Shown here: one piece after another, positions 1 to 8,036 of the stretch | Position numbering within the stretch: position 1 is the first letter of the stretch | How the letters are laid out: every line of letters begins with the position of its first letter | Source: Bradyrhizobium sp. WSM1743 | GTDB taxonomy: Bacteria; Pseudomonadota; Alphaproteobacteria; Rhizobiales; Xanthobacteraceae | Assembly (NCBI RefSeq): GCF_000473065.1 | Contig: NZ_AXAZ01000001.1 | Location: 248,001-312,000, forward strand | Reading direction: 5' to 3' | Length of the DNA stretch: 64,000 bases | Program-made: the position numbers and the translations under genes | Notes under the pieces: model-generated | Seen by the model: the letters and a program-made list of their open reading frames with translations, nothing else | What the model was told of the DNA's origin: nothing | The model's database searches: none

Positions 1-2
1 CC

Positions 3-572
3 AACGACATCCCCTCGCTGCGCTGGGTCCATGCGACGCTGGTCGAGACCGCGCTGATGGCGCATGATCTGGTGCTGCCGCCACTCTCGGCGGAGGAGCG
101 CGATCGCTATTGGAGCGAGGCCAGGCTGTATGGCACCCTGTTCGGATTGACGGGGGATGATTTGCCGGCGGACTGGTCCGGCTTCGTCGCCTACACCACG
201 GCAATGGCGCAGTCGGAGACGCTGACCGTCAGCCCTGCGGCGCGCAAGATCGCCGCGCAGATCTTCAGCGGCGCCCGTCCGTGGTTGCGACCACCGCAAT
301 GGTATCGCGCGCTCACCGCGAGGATGCTGCCCGAGCGCTTGCGCGCCGGCTTTGGTTTTGAGCTCGACGAGCGCGAGACCCAATCCGCCGACAATGCGCT
401 GCGATGGATCAGGCGCGTCTATCCGAAACTGCCTGATCGGCTGCGCTATGTCGGTCCCTACCAGGAAGCGCAGGCCCGGCTGCGGGGCGAGCCGCAGCCT
501 GATTGGATGACACGGTGTCTCAACCGCGCCTGGATCGGCCGACCGCAGATGGACGTGCGCGGGAAGGGGTGA
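3..572 (+). CDS. DUF2236 / MpaB-family oxygenase, 5' truncated by window edge
   Basis: The reading frame is already open at base 3 and encodes about 189 residues up to the TGA at 570-572, so the true start lies before the window. The first visible residues read NDIPSLRWVHATLVETAL, which matches the W-V-H-A-T segment typical of DUF2236 (MpaB / latex-clearing-protein-like) oxygenases. That segment carries one of the histidines expected to bind the haem. An internal ATG at 57 would begin inside the domain and is not the start. The family contains haem-dependent oxygenases with varied or unknown substrates, so no reaction can be assigned here. The gene ends in a repeat-filled spacer before glgA, which is transcribed toward it. 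Confidence 0.75.
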   Translation, partial: NDIPSLRWVHATLVETALMAHDLVLPPLSAEERDRYWSEARLYGTLFGLTGDDLPADWSGFVAYTTAMAQSETLTVSPAARKIAAQIFSGARPWLRPPQWYRALTARMLPERLRAGFGFELDERETQSADNALRWIRRVYPKLPDRLRYVGPYQEAQARLRGEPQPDWMTRCLNRAWIGRPQMDVRGKG

Positions 573-581
573 AGGCTAAGA

Positions 582-753
582 TCTCGTGTCCCGGACAAGC
601 TGCAACGCATAGCGCGTTGAAGACGCGCGTGAACGCGCTTGTGGCGTTGCAGCGCAGAGCCGGGACCCAGATGCCACGGGCTCCCATGCAACGTGGGCCC
701 CGGCTCAGCAGAGCACCGTCGAAGAGACGCTGCGCTGCGTCCGGGGCACGAGA
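582..753. repeat. Interspersed palindromic repeat, family A copy 1
   Basis: The segment opens with a TCTCGTGTCCCGG motif and closes with CCGGGGCACGAGA, so its ends are inverted copies of each other. The interior contains smaller inverted pairs such as CCGGGACCCAG and GGGCCCCGGCTC. Related segments lie at 45501-45636, 47285-47427 and 62315-62458. It is non-coding; long open frames across it on both strands are repeat artefacts. It fills the space between two convergent genes. Confidence 0.75.
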
Positions 754-783
754 GCGGATTGAGGCGCGCAACTTTTTCCGCGT

Positions 784-870
784 CGTCATTGCGAGGAGCC
801 CTTGCGACGAAGCAATCCAGACTGCCGCGGCGGAAAGATTCTGGATTGCTTCGCTGCGCTCGCAATGACG
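784..870. repeat. Palindromic REP-like repeat, family B
   Basis: The left end CGTCATTGCGAGGAGC and the right end GCGCTCGCAATGACG are inverted versions of one another, with inner arms CAATCCAGA and TCTGGATTG. The 87-base unit can fold into one long imperfect hairpin. It lies immediately downstream of glgA, between convergent genes, where such repeats typically sit. It may help 3'-end formation or mRNA stability, but that is inference. Confidence 0.75.
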
Positions 871-893
871 GAGTATGCGGAAACGCCTCAGGC

Positions 894-2309
894 TCACACC
901 GACGCCAGCTTCCGGTACAACGCGCTGTAACAACCCGCCGAGATGCTCCAGGAGAACGAGCGCCCCATGGCGGTGCGGCGCATGGAGTCGAGCTGGTCGT
1001 GCGCCATGAAGGCCGAGAAGGCCCGGCGGACGCCGCCGAGGAAAGATTCGCGCGAGGGTTTTGGGAACAGGAATCCGGTCTCGCCATCGGTGATGGTCTC
1101 GGCCAGGCCGCCTGTCTGGTGCCCGATCGGCAGCGAGCCGAAGCGCTGGGCATACATCTGGCTGAGGCCGCACGGCTCGAAACGCGACGGCATCAGCGTG
1201 AAGTCGCTGCCGGCGAAGATGCGGCGCGCCTGGGCATCGTTGAAGCCGATCACGACCCCGATGGCGTCGGGGCGGCGGCGATGCGCGTCGATCAAGGCCT
1301 GCTCGAGCACCGGCTCGCCGGAGCCGGTGACCACGATCTGCCCGCCGGCATCGACGATCTCGTCGGCGGCCGACAGCACGAGGTCGATGCCCTTCTGGTG
1401 CACGAGGCGGGCGACGATGCCGAACATCGGGCCGCGCGAGACCGCAAGCCCGAACTGCTTGCGCACGTAATCCGCATTGGCCCTCTTGCCGACCCAATCG
1501 CCGGCGCCGAACTGCTGAGCGAGCTGGGCGCAGGAGCGCGGGTCCCAGCTCTCGTCGATGCCGTTGAGGATGCCGGTGAGCTCGGCCGCGTCGGAGCGGA
1601 TACGAAGCAGGCCTTCCAGGCCGCAGCCGAATTCGGCCGTGGTGATCTCCCGCGCATAGGTGGCGCTGACCGTGGTGAGGTGCGAGGCATAGATCAGTCC
1701 GGCCTTGAGGAAGGAGACCTGGTCGTAGAACTCGACGCCGTCGATGTGGAAGGAGCTCTCCGGTGCGCCGATCCGCCGCAGCGCCTCCTTCGGGAAGAGG
1801 CCCTGATAGGCGAGGTTATGAATCGTCAGGATCGACGGCAGCTTGGCGCCTTGCCAGGCAAGGTACGCCGGCACGAGCGAGGCCTGCCAGTCATTGGCAT
1901 GGATCAGGTCTGCTGCCCAATTCTTGTCCAGCTTGCCCATGGCGAGCTCAGCCGCCGCCGAGGCAAAGCGTGCGAAACGGATGTCGTTGTCGGGCCAGTC
2001 GCGCCCGGACTCGTCGCCATAGGGGTTGCCGGGCCGGTCGTAGAGCTGCGAGCACAACAGCACATAGACCGGCAGGCCATCCTTGGTCGCGGCCCGGCCG
2101 AGCGAGCAGGCCGGCATCTCCGCGAATGCAGGACAGCGGCCAACGATCTGAATATGCGTGAGTTGCTCGATGATGTCGCGATAGCCGGGGAGCATGATCC
2201 GGATATCGGCGAAGGAGCGAAGGGCACGCGGAAGGGCGGCGGAAACGGCGCCCAGTCCGCCAACGCGGACGAAGTCGTCCATCTCTGTGGTGACGAACAA
2301 GACCCTCAA
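894..2309 (-). CDS. glgA: Glycogen synthase (ADP-glucose alpha-glucan glucosyltransferase)
   Basis: At 471 residues this has the normal GlgA length. It carries the GT-B layout: an N-terminal glucan/ADP-glucose domain opening with MRVLFVTTEMDDFVRVGGLG, and a C-terminal nucleotide-binding domain with ARLVHQKG and the SRFEPCGLSQMYAQR motif that contains the catalytic glutamate. The enzyme would extend alpha-1,4-glucan from ADP-glucose in the cytoplasm. The otherwise near-invariant lysine of the KxGGL motif at about residue 15 is an arginine here (RVGGL). That could alter ADP-glucose binding or mark a divergent paralogue. No other glg gene is adjacent. The gene diverges from the CoA-transferase at 2504 across a 194-base promoter region. 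Confidence 0.9.
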   Translation of the reverse strand: MRVLFVTTEMDDFVRVGGLGAVSAALPRALRSFADIRIMLPGYRDIIEQLTHIQIVGRCPAFAEMPACSLGRAATKDGLPVYVLLCSQLYDRPGNPYGDESGRDWPDNDIRFARFASAAAELAMGKLDKNWAADLIHANDWQASLVPAYLAWQGAKLPSILTIHNLAYQGLFPKEALRRIGAPESSFHIDGVEFYDQVSFLKAGLIYASHLTTVSATYAREITTAEFGCGLEGLLRIRSDAAELTGILNGIDESWDPRSCAQLAQQFGAGDWVGKRANADYVRKQFGLAVSRGPMFGIVARLVHQKGIDLVLSAADEIVDAGGQIVVTGSGEPVLEQALIDAHRRRPDAIGVVIGFNDAQARRIFAGSDFTLMPSRFEPCGLSQMYAQRFGSLPIGHQTGGLAETITDGETGFLFPKPSRESFLGGVRRAFSAFMAHDQLDSMRRTAMGRSFSWSISAGCYSALYRKLASV

Positions 2310-2503
2310 GAACAGCTGCCCTTTTCCGATCCCGTTCGCTGCTATGCAAGAACGGGTCCAGTTGCCCTGGAATTCTTAAAGCCTGCCCACGCGCCGCGCC
2401 TGTTCGGTAAACACTTTCCTACTCAGCCGCCGCCCTCTAGGGTCGCCGCATCAACAACAAAGAACTTCGATGGTTCCTGAGAGAGCCAAGGACGTGAGCA
2501 GGC

Positions 2504-3700
2504 ATGCAGCTACCAGACAAGCATGAGGGGACGACGACAAAGGCTTTCGCAGGCCTGCGGGTCCTGGATTTTTCGACCACGATCGCCGGTCCCCACTGCG
2601 CGCGCATGCTAGCCGACATGGGCGCCGAGGTCATCAAGATCGAGACCGACGGCGGCGAGACGATGCGGACACGGCCGCCGCTGCGCAATGGCTGCAGCAC
2701 CGCCTTCGGCCAGCTCAATGTCGGCAAGAAGAGCGTGGTCCTCGACCTCAAGTCCGAGGACGGCAAGCAGGCGGTGCGCCGGCTGGCCGCCACCGCCGAC
2801 ATTCTGGTCGAGAACTTTCGCCCGGGCGTGATGCACCGGCTGCGGCTCGACTACGACAGGCTGTATCAGGTCAACCCGAGGCTGATCTACTGCTCGATCT
2901 CCGGCTATGGCCAGACCGGCCCCTCGGCCGAGCTGCCGGCCTATGCGCCGGTGATTCATGCGGCTTCCGGCTACGACATGGCGCATCTCGCCTACCAGCC
3001 GGGCCGCAGCCGTCCAGACTATTGCGGCATATACCACGCCGACGTCGTCACCGGCACCTACGGTTTTGGCGCGATCGCGTCCGCGCTCTATCAGCGCACC
3101 GTGACCGGGCTCGGCCAGCACATCGACGTCTCCATGCTGGAATCAATGCTGACCCTGACTCTGACCGAGTTGCAGAGCTCGCAATTCGCGGTGACGCCGC
3201 CGCCCCGCCCGATGTTCGGACCGACGGAAACGGCAACCGGCTATGTCATGATCACGGTCGCCAGCGAGAAGACGTTCCAGGCTCTGATGGGAGTAATCGG
3301 CCGCCCCGAATGGGTCTCCGATCCACGCTTTGCCACCTATGCTCCGCGCCGCGCGAACTGGGCGGAGTTGATGGACGGTGTGGAGGTCTGGTCGCGGCAG
3401 CTGTCGACCGATGCATGCCTGCTCGCACTTGGCGCTGCCGGCGTTCCGGCCTCGGCCTATCGCACCGTGTCAGAGGCGCTGGCCGATCCGCAGCTCGCGC
3501 ATCGGCAGGCGCTCTCGGAGGTGCGGGACGAGGGCGGCTCGTTCCAGGTGCTCAACCTGCCGTTCCGGATGTCGAGGGCCGACACGACGCCGGCCAAGAC
3601 GGTGTCTGTGCTCGGCGCGCACACGGAAGCATTGCGCGAAGAGATTGGGCTCGCCAGCGAGGTGTCAATTCCGACAGGCAAAACGGCTGCGACAGGCTGA
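2504..3700 (+). CDS. CaiB/BaiF family III CoA-transferase
   Basis: The 398-residue protein belongs to the formyl-CoA / carnitine CoA-transferase family, which moves CoA between carboxylic acids through an aspartyl-CoA thioester. The N-terminal Rossmann-like region contains LRVLDFSTTIAGPHCARMLADMGAEVIKIE. The segment YHADVVTGTYGFGAIASAL holds the probable catalytic aspartate at about residue 180. VENFRPGVM and YCSISGYGQTGP are further family signatures. The substrate acid cannot be read from sequence. Downstream lie a zinc alcohol dehydrogenase and a beta-decarboxylating dehydrogenase on the same strand, which suggests catabolism of a hydroxy or dicarboxylic acid. The 146-base gap to the next gene contains a strong hairpin, so co-transcription is uncertain. 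Confidence 0.87.
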   Translation: MQLPDKHEGTTTKAFAGLRVLDFSTTIAGPHCARMLADMGAEVIKIETDGGETMRTRPPLRNGCSTAFGQLNVGKKSVVLDLKSEDGKQAVRRLAATADILVENFRPGVMHRLRLDYDRLYQVNPRLIYCSISGYGQTGPSAELPAYAPVIHAASGYDMAHLAYQPGRSRPDYCGIYHADVVTGTYGFGAIASALYQRTVTGLGQHIDVSMLESMLTLTLTELQSSQFAVTPPPRPMFGPTETATGYVMITVASEKTFQALMGVIGRPEWVSDPRFATYAPRRANWAELMDGVEVWSRQLSTDACLLALGAAGVPASAYRTVSEALADPQLAHRQALSEVRDEGGSFQVLNLPFRMSRADTTPAKTVSVLGAHTEALREEIGLASEVSIPTGKTAATG

Positions 3701-3773
3701 ACGGCTTCGTGCCGCAAGCAATGCGGCCTTGCGCGCCGTCGGGTTGCCATCTTCGACCGCCGTAAACTAGACA

Positions 3774-3794
3774 GGAGCGAGTTTGTCTCGCTCC
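3774..3794 (+). terminator. Perfect hairpin between CoA-transferase and alcohol dehydrogenase genes
   Basis: GGAGCGAG and CTCGCTCC form a perfect 8-bp stem around a 5-base loop (TTTGT). No T-run follows, so it is not a textbook intrinsic terminator. It could attenuate read-through from the CoA-transferase gene or shape the 5' leader of the alcohol dehydrogenase mRNA. Confidence 0.45.
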
Positions 3795-3846
3795 GCCGGC
3801 CATGGCATGGTGGGCGTGACAATAAGAATATGCCGGGAGGACGCCA

Positions 3847-4914
3847 ATGAAGAGTTTCAAGGTCGCCGATTTCAAGGCGCCGCTGCAGGAGGTCGACGAG
3901 GCGACGCCGCAACCGTCTGGCACGCAGGTGCTGATCAAGGTAAAGGCCGCCGGTGTCTGCCACAGCGACCTCCACATCTGGGAAGGCGGCTACGATCTCG
4001 GTCATGGCCGCAAGCCGCTGTCGCTGAAGGACCGCGGCATCAACCTGCCGCTAACGATGGGGCACGAGACTGTCGGCGAAGTCCTCGCCTTCGGCCCCGA
4101 CGTGAAGCCGACCGACCAGGGCGACCTGAAGCTCGGCGACGTCGGCCTTGTCTACCCCTGGATCGGCTGCGGCAAATGCGCGACTTGTCTTGGCGGTGAC
4201 GAGAACATGTGCCTGACGCCGCGCTCGCTCGGCGTCTATTGCGACGGCGGCTATGCCGACCACATGCTGGTGCCGCATCCGCGTTATCTGCTCAACCTCA
4301 GGGGGCTCGATCCCGCGACGACCGCGCCCTATGCCTGCTCGGGCGTCACAACCTACAGCGCGCTGAAGAAGGTCGAGCAGCATTTCGACACGCCGATCGT
4401 GATGTTCGGTGCCGGCGGCCTCGGCTTGATGGCGCTGTCGCTGCTGAAGGCCATGGGCGGCAAGGGCGCGATCATGGTCGATATCGACGCGAAGAAGCGT
4501 GAAGCTGCCGAGAAGGCCGGCGCGCTGGCGACCGTCGATCCCAAGGCGGCGGATGCGCTGGAGCAGCTTGCGAAGAAGGCGGGCGGGCCGATCCGGGCCG
4601 TGATCGACCTCGTCGGCAACTCTGCCACGACGCAGCTCGGCTTTGATTGCCTCACCAAGGGCGGCAAGCTGATCATCGTCGGCCTGTTCGGCGGCGGTGC
4701 GACCTGGGCGCTGCCGCTAATTCCGATCAAGGCGGTGACGATCCAGGGCAGCTATGTCGGAAACTTGCGCGAGACGCAGGAGCTGCTCGACCTCGTGCGC
4801 ACCAAGAAGGTGCCGCCGATCCCGGTGACGCGGCAACCGCTCGCCAAGGCCAACGACGCGCTGCTGCAATTGCAGCAGGGCGCCGTGGTCGGCCGCACCG
4901 TGCTGACGCCGTAA
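3847..4914 (+). CDS. Zinc-dependent alcohol dehydrogenase (medium-chain, NAD(P)-linked)
   Basis: This 355-residue medium-chain dehydrogenase would interconvert an alcohol and an aldehyde or ketone in the cytoplasm. Catalytic zinc ligands are visible as Cys38 (GVCHSD), His73-Glu74 (GHE) and probably Cys164 (YACSG). The structural zinc site is Cys108, Cys111, Cys114 and Cys122 (GCGKCATCLGGDENMC). The cofactor-binding Rossmann motif is GAGGLG at 188-193. The ATG is preceded by a good Shine-Dalgarno (GGGAGGA). The substrate is unknown. Position between a CoA-transferase and an isopropylmalate/tartrate-type dehydrogenase suggests a small catabolic cluster, although a palindromic repeat separates it from the downstream gene. 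Confidence 0.92.
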   Translation: MKSFKVADFKAPLQEVDEATPQPSGTQVLIKVKAAGVCHSDLHIWEGGYDLGHGRKPLSLKDRGINLPLTMGHETVGEVLAFGPDVKPTDQGDLKLGDVGLVYPWIGCGKCATCLGGDENMCLTPRSLGVYCDGGYADHMLVPHPRYLLNLRGLDPATTAPYACSGVTTYSALKKVEQHFDTPIVMFGAGGLGLMALSLLKAMGGKGAIMVDIDAKKREAAEKAGALATVDPKAADALEQLAKKAGGPIRAVIDLVGNSATTQLGFDCLTKGGKLIIVGLFGGGATWALPLIPIKAVTIQGSYVGNLRETQELLDLVRTKKVPPIPVTRQPLAKANDALLQLQQGAVVGRTVLTP

Positions 4915-4922
4915 CGATTTCC

Positions 4923-5002
4923 GTCATTCCGGGGCGATGCAAAGCATCGAACCCGGAATCTCGAGATTCCGGGTTCGGTCCTGCGGACCGCCCCGGAATG
5001 AC
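4923..5002. repeat. Palindromic repeat, family C copy 1
   Basis: The outer arms GTCATTCCGGGGCG and CGCCCCGGAATGAC are perfect inverse complements. A central CCCGGAATCTCGAGATTCCGGG forms a second nested palindrome. A second copy with the same arms and centre lies at 63246-63318. It separates two co-directional genes. Confidence 0.85.
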
Positions 5003-5024
5003 AACCCTTGGCTCAGGAACCCCC

Positions 5025-6104
5025 ATGTCCGCAAACAACGCCTTCCACATTGCCGTGCTCGCCGGTGACGGCATCGGTCCCGAAGTCATGGCGCCGGCGC
5101 TCGAGGTGCTGCGCAAGGTCGGCGAAAAATCCGGTCTCGGCTTCCGCTTCACCGAAGCGCCCGCCGGCGCCAACAATTATCTCGCCACCGGCAAGTCGAT
5201 GCCGGATAGCACGATCAAGCTCTGCGAGGAGGCGGACGCGATCCTGCTCGGCGCCTGCGGCTTGCCGTCGGTGCGCTATCCCGACAATACCGAGATTGCG
5301 CCACAGATCGAGCTGCGCTTCATCTTCGATCTCTATGCCGGCGTGCGTCCGGCGCGGCTCATTCCGGGCGTGCCGAGCCCGATCGTCGGCGCCGATCAGC
5401 GCGGTATCGATCTCGTCGTGATCAGGGAGTCCACCGAAGGCCTGTTCGCCTCGATGGGCAAGGGCGTCGTCACCCATGAGGACGCGCGCGAGACCATGGT
5501 GATCACGCGCCGGACATCGGAGCGCCTGTTCGAGTTCTCGTTTCGCCTTGCCGAGCGACGCAAGGCGCGCGGCAAGCCGGGAATGCTCACCTGCGTCGAC
5601 AAGGCGAACGTGTTCAAGGCTTTTGCGTTCTTCCGCGGCATCTTCGATGAGATCGAGAAGAAGCATCCTGATGTGAAGACCGACCGGCTCTATGTCGATG
5701 CCTGCTCGGCGATGCTGGTGAAGCGTCCCTGGGATTTCGATGTCATGGTGATGGAGAATATGTTCGGCGACATCGTCTCCGACATCACCGCGAGCCTGAT
5801 CGGCGGTCTCGGCATGGCGCCCTCGGCCGACATCGGCGACAAGTATGCGGTGTTCCAGCCGTGCCACGGCACTGCGCCCGACATCATGGGGCAGGGCAAG
5901 GCCAATCCGACCGGCATGATCCTGTCGGCGGCGATGATGCTGGACTGGCTTGCCGACAAGCACGGCCTCGAGAGCGCGGCAGAAGCCGGTGAGACCATCG
6001 AGCGTGCGGTGGACCAGGTCTATGCCGGCGGCATCAAGCCGATGGAATTCGGCGGCAGCAACGGCACCACCGACATCACGAAAGCGGTGCTGGCGGCGCT
6101 GTAG
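5025..6104 (+). CDS. Isocitrate/isopropylmalate-family beta-decarboxylating dehydrogenase (LeuB- or tartrate-dehydrogenase-like)
   Basis: The ATG at 5025 gives 359 residues and is the first start after the repeat; longer in-frame versions would translate the repeat. The fold is clear from VLAGDGIGPEVM at the N-terminus, RESTEGLF (about 134-141), catalytic Lys193 in VDKANVFK, the metal-binding aspartates around 225, 249 and 253 (FGDIVSDI), and the nucleotide-binding HGTAPDI at about 281-287. Such enzymes oxidise and decarboxylate 2-hydroxy acids using NAD and Mg/Mn. No other leucine-biosynthesis gene is nearby, and neighbours are a CoA-transferase and an alcohol dehydrogenase. A catabolic malate/tartrate-type substrate is therefore at least as likely as 3-isopropylmalate. 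Confidence 0.88.
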   Translation: MSANNAFHIAVLAGDGIGPEVMAPALEVLRKVGEKSGLGFRFTEAPAGANNYLATGKSMPDSTIKLCEEADAILLGACGLPSVRYPDNTEIAPQIELRFIFDLYAGVRPARLIPGVPSPIVGADQRGIDLVVIRESTEGLFASMGKGVVTHEDARETMVITRRTSERLFEFSFRLAERRKARGKPGMLTCVDKANVFKAFAFFRGIFDEIEKKHPDVKTDRLYVDACSAMLVKRPWDFDVMVMENMFGDIVSDITASLIGGLGMAPSADIGDKYAVFQPCHGTAPDIMGQGKANPTGMILSAAMMLDWLADKHGLESAAEAGETIERAVDQVYAGGIKPMEFGGSNGTTDITKAVLAAL

Positions 6105-6110
6105 TCAACG

Positions 6111-6135
6111 AAAAGGGGCCCCGCGGGGCCCCTTT
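6111..6135. terminator. Bidirectional rho-independent terminator
   Basis: AAAGGGGCCCC and GGGGCCCCTTT pair as an 11-bp GC-rich stem with A-tract and T-tract flanks, so it can terminate from both sides. It lies exactly between the convergent dehydrogenase (ends 6104) and the small secreted-protein gene (ends 6141). Confidence 0.85.
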
Positions 6136-6140
6136 GTCGT

Positions 6141-6419
6141 TCACCAACGGTGCCAATGGCGGTGACGCCAGCCCCACGGACGCGGACCGTAGAAGCGCGG
6201 GCCGCCGTAATAGCCGTAGGCGCGGTAATAGTTCGGGCGCCACCAGCAGCGGCCCCAAGGGTTGCACACCCAGCGCACCTGTTCGACCTCAGCGGCCGGA
6301 CCGCTTGCAATCTTGTCCGCCTGCGGGATGCCGTTCGGCATTGCCGCGAGGGCCGGTCCCGACGCGAGCGCCACACCACCCATGGCGGCCAGACCAAGAA
6401 CAGCGAATTTTAGTGTCAT
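6141..6419 (-). CDS. Small secreted Trp/Tyr/Arg-rich protein
   Basis: The ATG at 6419 has a strong ribosome site (AGGGAG) and gives 92 residues. An upstream in-frame start would add 20 residues before the signal peptide and is unlikely. The first 25 residues (MTLKFAVLGLAAMGGVALASG) are a typical Sec signal ending near ALA-A. The mature part contains CNPWGRCWWRPN and a basic aromatic tail ending WGWRHRHWHRW. Short secreted proteins of this style are frequent in Bradyrhizobium and have no known function. The two cysteines are close enough for a disulfide. It would act in the periplasm or outside the cell. Confidence 0.75.
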   Translation of the reverse strand: MTLKFAVLGLAAMGGVALASGPALAAMPNGIPQADKIASGPAAEVEQVRWVCNPWGRCWWRPNYYRAYGYYGGPRFYGPRPWGWRHRHWHRW

Positions 6420-6523
6420 CGCAATCTCCCTCTTTGGTGGCGGGAGAACTTTCGCCAGATCAACTGGTTGCCGCCGCATTGAGCTGCGCGTGGAATTTAA
6501 TCTTCCTGAATGTCGGTTCAGCT

Positions 6524-7345
6524 TCAGCGGCCCCGGAATTGCGGCTTGCGTTTCTCCATGAAGGCCTGCCGGCCCTCGCGGAAATCCTCCGAGTCCATGC
6601 AGGCATTGCCGATCGCCTTGATCGCCTCCATGTCACGCCGGCTCTCGTCCTTCAGCACCTGCGCGATGGTGATCTTAGCGGCCTTGATCGCGAGAGGGGC
6701 GTTCTGCGCGATCGTCTCCGCAATCGTCATGGTCTCGCCCCAGAGCTCGCCCTCTGGGAACAGGCGCTCCACGAGACCAATGCGCAGCGCCTCGGCGGAA
6801 TCGATACGCATGCCCGTGTACATCAGAAGCCGCGCCCAGGCCGGCCCGACCAGCGACACCAGATGTCGCAAGCCGTCATAGCCGTAGGCAATGCCGAGTT
6901 TGGCTGCAGGGATGCCGAACTGGCTGCCATGCGAGGCGAGGCGGATATCGGCGAGCATCGCGACCTGCATGCCGCCGCCGAGGCAAAAGCCGTCGATGCA
7001 GGCGATGGTCGGCTTGGGGTAGTCGGCGAGCAGCGCACGCTGGGCGGCGCTGCGCTTGGCGTACTCCTCGGACGCCGCCGCATTGTGCCTGACCTTCTCG
7101 AATTGGCTGATGTCGGCGCCCGAGACGAACGCCTTGCCGCCGGCGCCGCGCAGGATCACGACGCGCACGGTGTCGTCGTCGCGCAAGGCCGTCAGCGCCT
7201 CGCCAAATCCCTCCCACATCTCCAGCGACATCGCGTTGCGCTTGTCGGGATTGTTGAAGGAGATCACGCCGACGCCACCGGCCCTGTGCTTGAGGATCTT
7301 GCCATCGGCGTAAGGTGTTCCGGTCGTGCTGAAAATGTCGGACAT
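6524..7345 (-). CDS. Enoyl-CoA hydratase/isomerase-family protein lacking both classical glutamates
   Basis: The ATG at 7345 gives 273 residues of crotonase fold. A longer frame to 7540 has unusual composition and is not used. Oxyanion-hole and CoA-binding segments are present (AFVSGADISQF; GFCLGGGMQVAMLADIRLAS). In crotonase the catalytic pair is a Glu in GGGxE and a Glu in the following PE. Here these positions are Gln127 (GGGMQ) and Ala147 (IPAAKLGIAYGYDG). Simple hydration of enoyl-CoA is therefore doubtful, and isomerase, hydrolase or decarboxylase activity on an acyl-CoA is possible. The gene stands alone, downstream of the XRE regulator on the same strand across about 286 bases with no other gene. 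Confidence 0.85.
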   Translation of the reverse strand: MSDIFSTTGTPYADGKILKHRAGGVGVISFNNPDKRNAMSLEMWEGFGEALTALRDDDTVRVVILRGAGGKAFVSGADISQFEKVRHNAAASEEYAKRSAAQRALLADYPKPTIACIDGFCLGGGMQVAMLADIRLASHGSQFGIPAAKLGIAYGYDGLRHLVSLVGPAWARLLMYTGMRIDSAEALRIGLVERLFPEGELWGETMTIAETIAQNAPLAIKAAKITIAQVLKDESRRDMEAIKAIGNACMDSEDFREGRQAFMEKRKPQFRGR

Positions 7346-7631
7346 CGCGCGCTCGCTGGTCGTAGGCCGAGCGCAATGTGCGGCGCAGCCGCCGCCGCGG
7401 TCAACCGGGGCAGCGTGGGAGAGCCTGCATCCGCCTGTGCTGCGATTGCATGGCGCGCGCGAAGTCCGGCGGCAAACGACCAAGAAGAAGGGGCAGCCAG
7501 GCCGTCCCGAGACACACCGCGCGCAAGCGCGCGGGCGCACACATATCTCATCCGATCTCGTTCAATCCGGCCGCGCCCCCGTGACGCGGCGGATTGAACA
7601 TCGGCCGTAAAGGCCAGGCCGTCGATCGGCC

Positions 7632-8036
7632 TCAGCTCTCGTTCGCCGCGATCGATTCCATCAGCGAGACGAGCTGACGCTGCACCGTCTGGTCCTTGAT
7701 CTTGCTGTAGGCGCGCAGCAGGCGGAGGCTGAAGGCCGAGTCGAGGAAGAGCAGGCTCTCGACCTCGCGGGCCTTGTTGTCGCCGTCGTAGAAGAAGGTC
7801 ACGGGCACGTCGAGGGCGGAGGCGATCTGCTGAAGCCGAGCCGCACCGACGCGATTTACACCCTTCTCGTATTTCTGGACCTGCTGGAAGCTCACGCCGA
7901 GCTTCTCGCCGAGCTCAGCCTGCGAGATCTTCATCTCGACGCGCCGCAGACGGATCCGCTTGCCAAGCTCGATGTCCGGCTTGCCGGCGCTGCGCTGCTT
8001 CATTCTTTTCGCCGCTGCTTTCATCTCTGTTTTCAC
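7632..8036 (-). CDS. XRE-family transcriptional regulator (PraR/PhrR-like)
   Basis: The 134-residue protein has a Cro/C1-type helix-turn-helix at about 27-80 (IRLRRVEMKISQAELGEKLGVSFQQVQKYE). The following NRVGAARLQQIASALDVPVTFFYDG is highly characteristic of rhizobial PraR/PhrR/SinR-like regulators. The first codon is GTG at 8036, overlapping the stop of the upstream LysR gene by 4 bases. An ATG at 8024 is an alternative start. The coupling implies that the two regulators are made from one message. PraR-type proteins control quorum sensing, surface attachment and stress functions in rhizobia. The target here is unknown. Confidence 0.88.
   Translation of the reverse strand: MKTEMKAAAKRMKQRSAGKPDIELGKRIRLRRVEMKISQAELGEKLGVSFQQVQKYEKGVNRVGAARLQQIASALDVPVTFFYDGDNKAREVESLLFLDSAFSLRLLRAYSKIKDQTVQRQLVSLMESIAANES

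Noticed and set aside
520..2480. Long open frames on both strands across 458-2480, up to 613 residues
   Set aside because: They lie opposite glgA or run through palindromic repeats; their arginine/histidine-rich products match no family, whereas the glgA frame has clear motifs throughout.
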